From assembly GCA_964496575.1 (NCBI GenBank), contig CAZCAC010000014.1:1-64000 (forward strand): 64,000 nt of DNA, given 5' to 3'. The position numbers and the translations under genes were made by a program. This document shows, one piece after another, positions 1-8,785 of this stretch (position 1 is its first letter; each line of letters begins with the position of its first letter). The DNA is from CAZCAC01 sp964496575 (lineage in GTDB: Bacteria > Planctomycetota > UBA1135 > GCA-002686595). The notes under the pieces were generated by a model, which searched no databases, was not told the DNA's origin, and worked only from the letters and a program-made list of their open reading frames with translations.

Positions 1-93
1 GGGGTCGATCCCGCGACAGGTCAATGACGGTCGGCTGAGGCGTTGGTCACGGATTTTGATGGAATGCGAGGCCAATCAAGGGGGCCAGTGCCA

Positions 94-2691
94 TCAGGCG
101 GCGGGCTGGCGGCGCCTGCGCCAGACCGCCGCGAACGTGCCACCGAGGATGACGACGGCCAGCACTAGGTACGCGCCCCAGCCCCTCTCGTCCTCGGTGC
201 CTCCTCCAGCCGTGCTCGTGACCACGGCCGGCAGCACCGGGGTCTCGTGGCCCAGACCCACGACGTGCAGGAGATGGCGGTGGAAGCCCGCCGAGCCCGC
301 CACCCTCCTGCGCGCGGCGAGCATCGCCGCGGCGGGATCCCGGCCCGCTCCCACCAGCGCCTCGTGGAACGCGGCCGTCTGCTCCATCGACAGGCGATAG
401 TCGACCTGGGTCTGCGAGGTGACCAGTGCTCGAGCTCCGGCGAGGAAGAACGCGCCGACCAGGTGGTGACGCCCGTCGTCGCCGCGTCGCAGCGGACCGC
501 GCCAGGTGCCGCACGCGTTGAGCACTACCAGCGAGGGCAGGCGCGGGCCGCGCTCGATCGACCCCGGAGTGAGGACCTCTCCGCCGTGGAGGAGCAGGCC
601 GCGCGGTCGATCGGCCCGGCCGCTGGCCACTCCGTGAGCGATCAGCTGAAGGGCGGCGAGGTCCGTGAGCCGCTCGCCTTCGAGACCCTCGAGGCTCACC
701 GCGGGGCCGCCTCGAAACTCCACCGCGCTCCCCCAGGCACGCCGCAACATCTCGCGCGCCGACCCGTCGAAGGGCAGCGGTGCCGGCGCCTCTCCACCCG
801 GCGCGGGCGCGGGATCGGTGATCGATTCGAGGACGAGCAGCCCGCGCACGGGATCCCCGGGAGGGTGCGTCGCGAGTTCCAGGCCGATCGGCAAGGACGG
901 CAGGTAGGAGAGCGCCAGGCGATCTCCGAGCGCGGCCCCCGGTGCCTCCTCGAGCAACTCGAAGGGCAGGTAGCCGACGCCGTCGAGGCCGACGACCACC
1001 AGCGAGCTCCACGTCGACAGCTTCTCGATCAGTTCCGTGGACAGGAGCGCCGCCGACAGGCGTTCCACGATCCGATCGAGGCGCGCGGTGCGCACTCCCT
1101 CCTGCAGCGAGAGGTCGAGCGCCTCGATCAGCTCGCGCCGCAGCTCGTCGAGCTTCTCGATCGGAGGGAGGTGGAACGCGGCGGTCGTGGCTCGGTCGAC
1201 ACCCAGGGCGATCGACTCGACATTCCCGGGGAGCAGCACCAGGAGGCCGCCGTTCGCCGGGACCAGACGGGTGCGCACCTCTTCGATCGAGGGTTGCGGC
1301 GCCTGCATGGCTCGGGCCAGGCTGCCCGCGATCTGCAGCCGATTCACAACCTCGAGGGCGCGCTCCGGGCCGCCGTCCTCGTCGGCGGCGAGCAACAGGC
1401 GCACCAGCACTTCGGGAATGGCGCGGCGACCTCGGGTCATCGTCAGGGAGAGCCCACCCTCGCTCTCCGGCACCTCGAGCCAGCGCAGGATCATCCGCTC
1501 GAAGATCTCCCGCGCGGGTTCGACGAGCTCGGCCAGCTCCTCTCCAGTCACGCCGCGGGCGAGCGCCAGCTGGCCGCGCAGCACCCGGAGGTCGATCTCG
1601 CGAGTGGTAAGCGGGCTGTTCGGGCTGGAGGCGCGGTCACCGGCCAGCGCCAGGCTCACCTCCTCGAGGCGCTGCGCGGCTCGATCGAGAAAACCCCGCC
1701 CCAGCTCCAGGTCGGCGAGACGCAAGAGACCCAGGTTTCGATCGTCGGCCCCGAGCGCCGGGCTCTCCAGGACGTCGATCAGCTCGGCGATCGCCTCGTC
1801 GGTGTGGGCCGGGTCCTCCCGCCGGCTCTCCCCGCTGACGATCGCCAGGCGCAGGTCACAGGCGACCCGCGACCACTCGGGTAGATCGTCGTACCACCCC
1901 TCCTGCTGAATCCGCTCCAGGGCCTGTCGTGCGCGCGCAACCGAGTCGAAGGTGAGGTAGATGTTGAGCTCTTCGATCAGGCCGCTGCCCAGGAGCTCGA
2001 GGCGCAGATCTTCGTCCTCGATTTCGAGCGCCAGTTGCCAGGCTTCCCGCAGCTGATCGGCCGCCTGGTCGGGGCGGCCCCGTCCGATCAGCTGGCGCGC
2101 TCGCTCGAGCCCGAGCTCGATCAATCCGCGATCCTTCTCCGGCCCCTCCGGCCTTCGGGCGAGACACTCCGCGGCGGCGGTCAGGTGCTGGTCGGCGACG
2201 CGCCACTCACGGCAGAGCCTCGCGTAGACGGCGAGCTGGGTGTGGATCTGGGGCAGATACTGGGCGCTCTCGTCGTGGAGCCGAACGGTGTGGTTCAGGT
2301 GCTGGCGCGCCGCGGGGATACGGCCGGCGAGCTCGAACTCGTAGGAGCCCCCATAGTCGATGAGGCTGAGGTCGTGGCCGGGGGGACCGCCCAGCCCCCC
2401 GAGCTCGAACACCTCCTCGACGAGGATCTCGAAGGCGGGGCGGTCACCCCACTCGTCGGGAAAGTGCGCCCGGTGGCGGAGCAGGAGCGTGTAGACGTAC
2501 TGCAACCGTTCCTTCGACCAGGGAGCTTCCTCGCTGCGGGACTGCCTCAGAGCGGCGATCTCCTCGTCGACCAACGACCACCGGCGCCGGTAGCCGGTCT
2601 CGCTCTCGCCTTCGTCCTGCCCGGCGGCACCGAGGGTCGAGACCAGGAGCGCCAGGAGGATCAGCACGGCTCGGCTCGCACCTCGCCGCAA
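94..2691 (-). CDS. Secreted/membrane-anchored CHAT-domain protein with helical (TPR-like) N-terminal half
   Basis: About 865 residues. The C-terminal third is a CHAT (caspase-like peptidase) domain with its expected His (LIAHG, about residue 687) and Cys (LNACGT, about residue 727), followed by a conserved alanine-rich block. The middle is Leu/Glu/Arg-rich helical sequence consistent with TPR repeats. A hydrophobic stretch near the very C-terminus, followed by RRRR, looks like a membrane anchor, and the N-terminus is a signal peptide ending near AAGQ. The frame is open up to a GTG at 2811, but the codons from 2811 to 2692 have low third-position GC. A TTG at 2691 sits just after a GAGG and gives a compact signal peptide, so I start there. 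CHAT proteins often act as proteases in regulated systems; the substrate here is unknown. Confidence 0.78.
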   Translation of the reverse strand: MRRGASRAVLILLALLVSTLGAAGQDEGESETGYRRRWSLVDEEIAALRQSRSEEAPWSKERLQYVYTLLLRHRAHFPDEWGDRPAFEILVEEVFELGGLGGPPGHDLSLIDYGGSYEFELAGRIPAARQHLNHTVRLHDESAQYLPQIHTQLAVYARLCREWRVADQHLTAAAECLARRPEGPEKDRGLIELGLERARQLIGRGRPDQAADQLREAWQLALEIEDEDLRLELLGSGLIEELNIYLTFDSVARARQALERIQQEGWYDDLPEWSRVACDLRLAIVSGESRREDPAHTDEAIAELIDVLESPALGADDRNLGLLRLADLELGRGFLDRAAQRLEEVSLALAGDRASSPNSPLTTREIDLRVLRGQLALARGVTGEELAELVEPAREIFERMILRWLEVPESEGGLSLTMTRGRRAIPEVLVRLLLAADEDGGPERALEVVNRLQIAGSLARAMQAPQPSIEEVRTRLVPANGGLLVLLPGNVESIALGVDRATTAAFHLPPIEKLDELRRELIEALDLSLQEGVRTARLDRIVERLSAALLSTELIEKLSTWSSLVVVGLDGVGYLPFELLEEAPGAALGDRLALSYLPSLPIGLELATHPPGDPVRGLLVLESITDPAPAPGGEAPAPLPFDGSAREMLRRAWGSAVEFRGGPAVSLEGLEGERLTDLAALQLIAHGVASGRADRPRGLLLHGGEVLTPGSIERGPRLPSLVVLNACGTWRGPLRRGDDGRHHLVGAFFLAGARALVTSQTQVDYRLSMEQTAAFHEALVGAGRDPAAAMLAARRRVAGSAGFHRHLLHVVGLGHETPVLPAVVTSTAGGGTEDERGWGAYLVLAVVILGGTFAAVWRRRRQPAA

Positions 2692-2700
2692 CGCACCACC

Positions 2701-2722
2701 ACCTCGTTCTGACGAACGAGGT
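2701..2722 (-). promoter_or_regulatory. Perfect 9-bp hairpin overlapping the ribosome-binding site of the CHAT gene
   Basis: ACCTCGTTC and GAACGAGGT pair perfectly around a 4-nt loop. Read on the minus strand, the second arm contains the GAGGT that would serve as ribosome-binding site for the TTG at 2691. The hairpin could therefore hide the site or simply separate this gene from the upstream one. The structure is seen; the role is inferred. Confidence 0.4.
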
Positions 2723-2817
2723 ACTCTCAACAGGGCGCGCGGCGAGCTTCGAGAGTCTCCTTCTCGGGCGGCGTGAGTTCCCATCGGACAGTGACCAGCC
2801 CCTCGAGGCACAGGAGC

Positions 2818-3099
2818 TCATCTCTCCCCGGCATTGTAGACGATGCCCTCCACTTCCTGCAGGGGGGAAGCGGAGACCTCCTTCGCGCCCTCCCGCGGCG
2901 GACCTCGCTCGACCCCGGCGACGGAGAGGATCCGCCCGACCCGCCGGACGTCGCGCTCCTCGATCACCACCTCCTCGAGAACGGCCGCCTCGCGGCGGGC
3001 TCCAGCATCGAGCAGGCGCTGCAACTCGCGCAGCTGGTCACGATCGGCGGCCGTCGAGGACGGCGTCTCCGACCAGCCCATCCCTGCTCTTCTGCTCAT
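2818..3099 (-). CDS. Small hypothetical protein upstream of the CHAT gene
   Basis: 93 residues, with strongly GC-biased third positions, so probably coding. The sequence is charged and helical in the first half (DQLRELQRLLDAGARREAA), then has short Val/Arg/Glu-rich strands. There is no signal peptide or recognisable domain. It lies on the same strand as the CHAT gene, about 125 nt upstream of that gene's preferred start, and may be co-transcribed with it. I do not recognise the family. It could be a partner or substrate of the CHAT protein, but only the neighbourhood suggests that. Confidence 0.5.
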   Translation of the reverse strand: MSRRAGMGWSETPSSTAADRDQLRELQRLLDAGARREAAVLEEVVIEERDVRRVGRILSVAGVERGPPREGAKEVSASPLQEVEGIVYNAGER

Positions 3100-3172
3100 G
3101 TCGTTCCTCGCTGATCTCCGGTCCTTCCAGAGATGAGCGGATTCGATTCAACAATTCGAGCGGTCCCGACGT

Positions 3173-3308
3173 GGCGCGGGCTGACGCCCGCAAACCAGAG
3201 GGTCAACCGACCATGCCGATCACGATCCTCGAGAGCTTCAATGCCCTGGCGCGGGCTGACGGGTCAACCGACCGTACCGATCACGATTCTCGAGAGCTTC
3301 AATGCCCT
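3173..3308. repeat. Two directly adjacent copies of a 61-75-nt repeat
   Basis: Copy 1 (3173-3247) and copy 2 (3248-3308) both start GGCGCGGGCTGACG and end CGAGAGCTTCAATGCCCT. They differ by a 14-nt indel and a few substitutions. They lie in the 304-nt gene-free stretch 3100-3403 between the small protein and the kinase. The frames that cross them are repeat-derived and I do not consider them genes. Confidence 0.85.
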
Positions 3309-3310
3309 CC

Positions 3311-3403
3311 CAGCCTGCTTTCTGCGCGCAACGCGCCGAAACCGACTCCGATTGGATCAGCCTGCTTTCTGCGCGCAACGCGCAGAAACCGACTACGAAT
3401 AGA
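3311..3403. repeat. Two adjacent copies of a 47-nt hairpin-bearing repeat
   Basis: Copies begin at 3311 and 3358 with CAGCCTGCTTTCTGCGCGCA. Each contains an inverted repeat, TTTCTGCGCG-CAA-CGCGCAGAAA: 10 perfect base pairs in copy 2 (3366-3388) and one mismatch in copy 1 (3319-3341). The pair abuts the stop codon of the hybrid kinase at 3404. Confidence 0.85.
3366..3388. terminator. Perfect hairpin, possible terminator of the hybrid kinase gene
   Basis: A 10-bp perfect stem with a 3-nt loop lies 16 nt past the kinase stop on the minus strand. A weaker copy follows at 3319-3341. There is no long U-tract, though the arm ends in A/T triplets, so it may block transcription or protect the RNA 3' end. 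The position supports a terminator role; the repeat nature suggests a mobile palindrome instead or as well. Confidence 0.4.
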
Positions 3404-6400
3404 TCAAACCGGCTCGAGGTTCGCCCGCACCCGATCCAGGAGGGTCTTCGTCGTGAAGGGCTTGTGCAGGAGATCGATGCCCTCGGCCAGCTCGCTGCGG
3501 TCGGCCAGCACGTCCTCGGTATGACCGGACATGTAGAGCACGTCGATCTCCGGCCGGTGCACGCGCATCGCGTCGGCCAGCTCGCGGCCGTTCATCCCCG
3601 GCATGATCACGTCGGTGAGCAGAAGCGCGATCGGTCCTTCGTACGAGGTGGCCAGATCGAGGGCATCTTCACCCGAGCTGGCAGTGAGTACCTCGTAGCC
3701 GTAGCGCTCCAGGACCCTGTCGACGAATTCGCGTACGGTCGGGTCGTCCTCGCAGATCAGGATCGTCTCGGAGCCTCCAACGACTTCGCTCGCGAGAGTC
3801 TCCGATTCAGGCATCATCGACGGATTCCCGACGGATGAAGGCAGATAAACCTCGAAGCGGGAGCCCACGCCCAGCTCGCTCGAGACGGTCACGAATCCGG
3901 AACACTGCCGCGCAATGGCGAATACGGTCGAGAGTCCCAGACCGGTGCCCTTGCCGGTCGGCTTGGTCGTGTAGAAGGGGTCGAAGACGCGCTCCATCGT
4001 CTCCTCGCTCATGCCCTCTCCTTCATCCTCGACGCTGAGCTTGAAGTAGGCGCCAGGCTTGCAGTGCGGATGAGGTGTGACGTCCTTCTCGCCGAGCACG
4101 ACTGCCTCCGTCTTGACGATGATGCGGCCGCCGCCGGGCATCGCGTCTCGCGCGTTGACCACCAGGTTCATGATGACCTGCTCGAACATGGAGCGGTCGA
4201 CGAGAACCGAACCCGAGCTCTCACCCGGAAGAAGCTCCAGGCTCACGTGTTCCTCGAGCACGCGCTTGAGCATCGTGGTCATCTGCTCGATGACCACGTT
4301 CGGGTCCAGGACCTCGGGGCGCACCACCTGCCGCCGGCCGACCATCAAGAGCTGACGCGTCAGCGCCGCGGCCCGATCGGCGGCGGTGTGAATGCCGTCG
4401 AGGGCCAGGACGGCCTGCGGATCGCGGTAGGGACCGTGCTCCAGGAGGTGCGACAGCTCGGAGGCGTTGCCCCAGATCGCGGTCAGGATGTTGTTGAAGT
4501 CGTGGGCGATGCCCCCCGCGAGCTGCCCCATCGCCTCCATCTTGCGCGACTGGATCAGCTCCGCTTCCAGCTGGCGGTGGGCCTCCTCCGCCTCGATTCG
4601 AGCCAGCACCTCGGCCTCGATCTGCTCCTTCGCCGCTTCCGCCACCTCGGCCCTCGTCTTCGCCTCCCGGAGCCGGCGATCGCGGCGGGACATGCGCACG
4701 GTCTGCAAGACCACCGTGCCCAGGAAGGCGCCCACGAGCAGCAGGAACCACGTTCGCTGCCAGATGGGAAGAATGACCTCGACGATCGTCAGAGCGGGCG
4801 TCGGGTCGATGTTGAACGAGCTGTCGCGCGCCCGGACCTCCAGGCGATGGCGGCCGACGCCGAGCCCCTCGATGGTGAACTGCCTGTCGGAGGAGAAGGG
4901 CGACCACTCGCCGTCGTCGACGCGGTGGGACCACGTCATGTCGTCCTGGGTCCCGGGGCGCCACGGATCGCGACCGTCCCAGGCCACGACCAGGGGACCC
5001 GGCCGAGCCATCGTGCTGGCGGCCGTGTTCAGCCAGGTCACCGGGGGAGTCGTCTCCGGTCGGAATCGAATCACGTCCCGGAACTCGTGAATCCACAACG
5101 AACCATCGGTGGAGGGACGAAGGCGAACGCCTTCCGTCCTGAACCACGACTCGACGAGCCGGAACTGGTCCTCATCGAGACGACAGAGCCCGGCGTGCGT
5201 CGCGGCCCAGACGGTCCCGTCTTCGGCGCACCGCAGATCCATCACGTGATTCCGGGGCAAGTGGCGCGCGTGGAGCCGCCTCCACTCGCCATTCTCGCGG
5301 CAGTACGACCCGTGCGCCTTGGTGCCGGCCCACAGCCTGCCGTGGGAGTCCCTGCACAGTGCGGTCACCCCTCCGCCGGTCAGCCCCCAGGGCAGGGACA
5401 CCTCCTCGATGATCTCGTCGGACAGGCGGTACAGCCTCCGGCTCGTGCCCAGCCATATCGAGCCGTCCTCGGTCGCCACGGTGGCGATCCCGACCCCCTT
5501 GACGGGCGGCGTGAGGATTCGGCGCCAGGCACCGGCCTCGCCGACCAGAACTCCGGCGCGACCGGAGTCGTCGTACCCGGGGCCGAACCAGAGCCGGCCA
5601 TCGGCGCCCTCGCAGAGCAGGTTGTACCGGGCTCCGACGATGCTCAGGTCGGGCGCTTCCTCTTGCTTCCACTCCCCATCGCTCCAGCGTGCCATGATGG
5701 CGCTGCCCGAGACGGACGCGTAGGCGAGAAGATCCCCGCTGGTGAGCACGATCGCATCGACGATGCGGCTCCCCTCGAATCCCGGTGCCGGACGTCGTTC
5801 CCAGGTCTCACCGGTGCGAACGAGGAGACCCTCGCCTCGCCGGTAGAACCACTCCTCGCCGCCAGGCGTGCGACACAGGAATTGAAGGTCAGCGAACGAC
5901 TCGAGTCTCTCCGTCCCGAACTCGATCCGGGTGAGGCCCGCCTTTCGGTCGGTGACCCAGAGCACTCCGGGCGGTTGCACGTGGAGCTGCAGCAGGCTGT
6001 CTGGATCGTCCAGACCCTCATGAGCTCGCCAGTCGTCGCTGCGTCTCGAGAACAGGCGACCATCGGACAGCACCCATAGCGACTCCACTCCCGCGCCGAC
6101 CAGCCGTGAGACACCCCTGGGCGTCGGCGCTGGAACGGCCACCCGCTCGTCCGTGTCGATCCGGACGATCGAGTCCATGCCATCCGACGCCGCCCAGATC
6201 GAGCCGTCCGGAAAGGCCGTGACCCGCGCCGGCGCGCCGCGCCGGTTGTTCGGCAGGATCAGCGACCAGGCCAATTCGCTCCCCTCCAGCGAAGGGTTGA
6301 AGCCGAAGACGGCCCCCCGGCGTGCTCCGAGGTAGACGGTCCCGTCCGGTCCCTCGACCACGCTGGCGGTGCGGAAGAGCCGGACACTGCCCGGGTGCGG

Positions 6401-7219
6401 TGTGCGCGGGATCCTCACCTCGAAGGGCGGGCCGTCCCTTCTCGAACAGGTGAGCAAGAACACCGGCTCGCCCTTCGCGCTGGTGGGGTCCTTGCGCATC
6501 GCGAGCACCCGATCACCGGCCGCCAGGCCCGCCGCCTCGCCCGCGCTGTTCTCGGCGACCGCGATGATCACCCAGTCCTCCCCGTTGCCGAAGAGCTTGA
6601 CGCCGATCCCCGTTCCCCAGGGGCTCTCGGGAAGCACGTCGTCGGGGACGAGCTGGAACTCGAGGTTCAGCTCGAACGGCTCCAGCGCCTGCCGGGCGGT
6701 CTCGGTGCAGTACAGCGTGCGCCGCTCACCTCGCAGACGCAGGACACCCCAGCTCGTCGTCACCCAGACCGATCCGTCGCTCGCTTCCGCGATGGCGCCG
6801 ATGGCCCAGAATGGCCCGCTGTGCCGCCCGAGGACAACCGTCCAGCGACCGTCGACGTAGCGGGACAGGCCCACGCGGCCGCCCGCCAGGACGGATCCGT
6901 CGCCGAGCTCCAGCACCACGTTGAAGCGCTCGTCCAGCAGGCCGTCCTCGAGGCTCCAGTTCCGCCAGGTCACGCCGTCGTAGCTGGCCACCCCGGCGCT
7001 CGTCGCGAACCAGATGCGGTCCCCGGCCCCCCCGGAGATCCCATAGACGCCGCGGCCGCGCAGGTCGTCGTAGCTGGTCGTGCGCCAGGCCTCGGTGGTC
7101 GGATCCGGTCGCGCCGGCTCGGAGGTCTGTCCCCGCACCACCCCGGACATGGAGCCGCAGAGCAGCAGGACGAGACCGGTGAGGAACGAGATGGAGGAAC
7201 CTGGTCCGATGCCGCTCAT
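3404..7219 (-). CDS. Hybrid sensor histidine kinase: propeller sensor, Y_Y_Y, TM, kinase, receiver
   Basis: 1271 residues. A signal peptide is followed by a periplasmic two-component-propeller region (about 45-720) with repeated W/G/S 'DGSIW' and 'DGTVWAAT' blades. A PDZ-like segment (about 200-270: GTGIGVKLFG, then AGLAAGDRVLAM) interrupts the propeller. Next come a Y_Y_Y domain (about 750-805), one membrane helix (about 818-838), a coiled coil, HisKA with phospho-acceptor H906 (GGIAHDFNNIL), HATPase (NLVVNARDAMPGGG, GTGLGLS) and a C-terminal receiver with D1203 (LLLTDVIMPG) and the KPF lysine. The Bacteroides-type hybrid relatives end in an AraC DNA-binding domain; this one ends in the receiver, so a separate phosphotransfer partner or output protein is expected but is not encoded nearby. 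Ligand unknown. Confidence 0.9.
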   Translation of the reverse strand: MSGIGPGSSISFLTGLVLLLCGSMSGVVRGQTSEPARPDPTTEAWRTTSYDDLRGRGVYGISGGAGDRIWFATSAGVASYDGVTWRNWSLEDGLLDERFNVVLELGDGSVLAGGRVGLSRYVDGRWTVVLGRHSGPFWAIGAIAEASDGSVWVTTSWGVLRLRGERRTLYCTETARQALEPFELNLEFQLVPDDVLPESPWGTGIGVKLFGNGEDWVIIAVAENSAGEAAGLAAGDRVLAMRKDPTSAKGEPVFLLTCSRRDGPPFEVRIPRTPHPGSVRLFRTASVVEGPDGTVYLGARRGAVFGFNPSLEGSELAWSLILPNNRRGAPARVTAFPDGSIWAASDGMDSIVRIDTDERVAVPAPTPRGVSRLVGAGVESLWVLSDGRLFSRRSDDWRAHEGLDDPDSLLQLHVQPPGVLWVTDRKAGLTRIEFGTERLESFADLQFLCRTPGGEEWFYRRGEGLLVRTGETWERRPAPGFEGSRIVDAIVLTSGDLLAYASVSGSAIMARWSDGEWKQEEAPDLSIVGARYNLLCEGADGRLWFGPGYDDSGRAGVLVGEAGAWRRILTPPVKGVGIATVATEDGSIWLGTSRRLYRLSDEIIEEVSLPWGLTGGGVTALCRDSHGRLWAGTKAHGSYCRENGEWRRLHARHLPRNHVMDLRCAEDGTVWAATHAGLCRLDEDQFRLVESWFRTEGVRLRPSTDGSLWIHEFRDVIRFRPETTPPVTWLNTAASTMARPGPLVVAWDGRDPWRPGTQDDMTWSHRVDDGEWSPFSSDRQFTIEGLGVGRHRLEVRARDSSFNIDPTPALTIVEVILPIWQRTWFLLLVGAFLGTVVLQTVRMSRRDRRLREAKTRAEVAEAAKEQIEAEVLARIEAEEAHRQLEAELIQSRKMEAMGQLAGGIAHDFNNILTAIWGNASELSHLLEHGPYRDPQAVLALDGIHTAADRAAALTRQLLMVGRRQVVRPEVLDPNVVIEQMTTMLKRVLEEHVSLELLPGESSGSVLVDRSMFEQVIMNLVVNARDAMPGGGRIIVKTEAVVLGEKDVTPHPHCKPGAYFKLSVEDEGEGMSEETMERVFDPFYTTKPTGKGTGLGLSTVFAIARQCSGFVTVSSELGVGSRFEVYLPSSVGNPSMMPESETLASEVVGGSETILICEDDPTVREFVDRVLERYGYEVLTASSGEDALDLATSYEGPIALLLTDVIMPGMNGRELADAMRVHRPEIDVLYMSGHTEDVLADRSELAEGIDLLHKPFTTKTLLDRVRANLEPV

Positions 7220-7369
7220 GAGGAGATTCTAGCGCCCTCGAACCCGCGATGACGACAAGGAGCTTCCGCCGAAAAGACCGTCGTACCAGAAGATCCGCGG
7301 AACGGTCCGGACCCCTCGGAATCGAGACCGCACCTCGGCAGACCAGGAGCTCGAGGGTACGCTGGAACC

Positions 7370-8692
7370 ATGGCCCAGGAATCCAGTCACCATCTCGATC
7401 CACACCCTCGCTCGGTGCTGATCGAGATGACCACGCGCTGCAACCTGCGCTGTACCTACTGCGCGGTCAGCCACCCGGCCTACGTATCGCACGACCTCGA
7501 GCTGAATCCGGTCGAGTTGATCGCCCAGGTGGAGCGGCTCGGTCCGCACCAGATCCAGCTCAGCGGCCACGGGGAGACGACGGTCCTCCGGAGATGGACG
7601 AAACTGGCGAGCAGCGCGATCGAGCGCGGGCTCCCGCTCTCGATCACGACCAACCTGGCCAAGCGGCTCACCGACGTCGAGGCGAGGCTTCTCTCGGAGT
7701 TCACGCACATCACGGTGAGCTGCGACACCCCCGATCCCGAGACCTACGCGCAGCTCCGGCGCGGCGGTCGCCTGGAGCGCATCGAGGAGAACCTCGAGAA
7801 GCTGCGGCGCGCGAACGCCAGGCATCCGGAGCGACGTCCGTACCTCGCCGTCAACGCGGTCCTCAGCGCCACCACCCTGGGCCAGCTCGTCGACCATGTC
7901 GAGTGGGCCGCGGCACAGGGCGCCGCCAGCCTCTCGCTGACGCACCTGGTGCGGCACGAGGCCCTCGACGACCTCGCGCCCGACCACGCGAAGTCCATAC
8001 CCGACGCGGCGGCGACCGTGGAGGCCGCCACGCGGCGGGCGAAGGAGCTCGGGCTCGACTTCAACGTCATGGGAGGACTCGCCGAGGCGTTGTACGAGCC
8101 GTGGGTAGATCCGGAGGTGCCGGAGCCCACTCCGGCGCCCGAGCCCGAGCCCGAGCCCGCGCCCGCGCCTGTCGCGACCGCCGCCCCGTGCCGGCCCGAG
8201 ACCCGCCGCTGTCTCGACCCGTGGACGATGGTGTACGTTCGCGCCACGGGGGAGGTCGCGCCGTGTTGCTGGTCACGCCCCATCGGCGACTTGCGCGAGG
8301 ATCCCCTCGATCGAATCCTGGAGAGCGCGGAGGCGCGGGCGTTGCGGCGCGAGCTCCTGAGCGGTGAGCTGGGCCCCGACTGCGCGGCCTGCCCGGCGCG
8401 TGAGCACACCTCGCCCGCCGAGCTGCGCGAGGCCGTTGCACGCCTGGTGGAGGAGGACCGGTCCGGTTCGGACTTCGCGCTGCGCTGTGCCGTGCGGCGC
8501 GCGGAGCGCGAGCGCGACGAGCTGCGGGCGCGGCGGGACGAGATGGCGGTCGCGCCGCCAGAGCTGGAGCACGAGCTGCGCACGGCCGTGCGCCGTGCCG
8601 AAGAGCTCTCCTACGCGCTGCGGAAGCCGAGGCGCGCGCGCCTTCGCGCCGGCCTGCGCGCCGTGCTGGGTCGCACCGGCTCGCCGACCTGA
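7370..8692 (+). CDS. Radical SAM/SPASM-type protein with Pro-Glu-Ala linker
   Basis: 440 residues. The CX3CX2C cluster motif is at C24/C28/C31 (TTRCNLRCTYC), and the TIM-barrel features SGHGETT and SCDTPDPET follow. A low-complexity linker of alternating Pro with Glu or Ala (about residues 247-270, from a hexanucleotide repeat in the DNA) leads to a Cys-rich C-terminal region (CRPETRRCLDP, APCCWS, DCAACPAREH) that resembles a SPASM or twitch domain with auxiliary iron-sulfur sites. The tail is charged, helical and Arg-rich. The gene stands alone, divergent from the hybrid kinase. Substrate unknown; SPASM enzymes commonly modify peptides or act in cofactor synthesis. Confidence 0.85.
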   Translation: MAQESSHHLDPHPRSVLIEMTTRCNLRCTYCAVSHPAYVSHDLELNPVELIAQVERLGPHQIQLSGHGETTVLRRWTKLASSAIERGLPLSITTNLAKRLTDVEARLLSEFTHITVSCDTPDPETYAQLRRGGRLERIEENLEKLRRANARHPERRPYLAVNAVLSATTLGQLVDHVEWAAAQGAASLSLTHLVRHEALDDLAPDHAKSIPDAAATVEAATRRAKELGLDFNVMGGLAEALYEPWVDPEVPEPTPAPEPEPEPAPAPVATAAPCRPETRRCLDPWTMVYVRATGEVAPCCWSRPIGDLREDPLDRILESAEARALRRELLSGELGPDCAACPAREHTSPAELREAVARLVEEDRSGSDFALRCAVRRAERERDELRARRDEMAVAPPELEHELRTAVRRAEELSYALRKPRRARLRAGLRAVLGRTGSPT

Positions 8693-8785
8693 TCTCCATC
8701 GGGTCCCTTGGACCCGTATTCTCGATCACGGGTACGATGGATCTGCCGGTCTCGGCCTCCGCTGCGACTCCGACCCACGCCTCCC

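Noticed and set aside
3173..3403. CRISPR array
   Set aside because: Only two copies of each of two different units, in direct contact and without spacers of uniform length.
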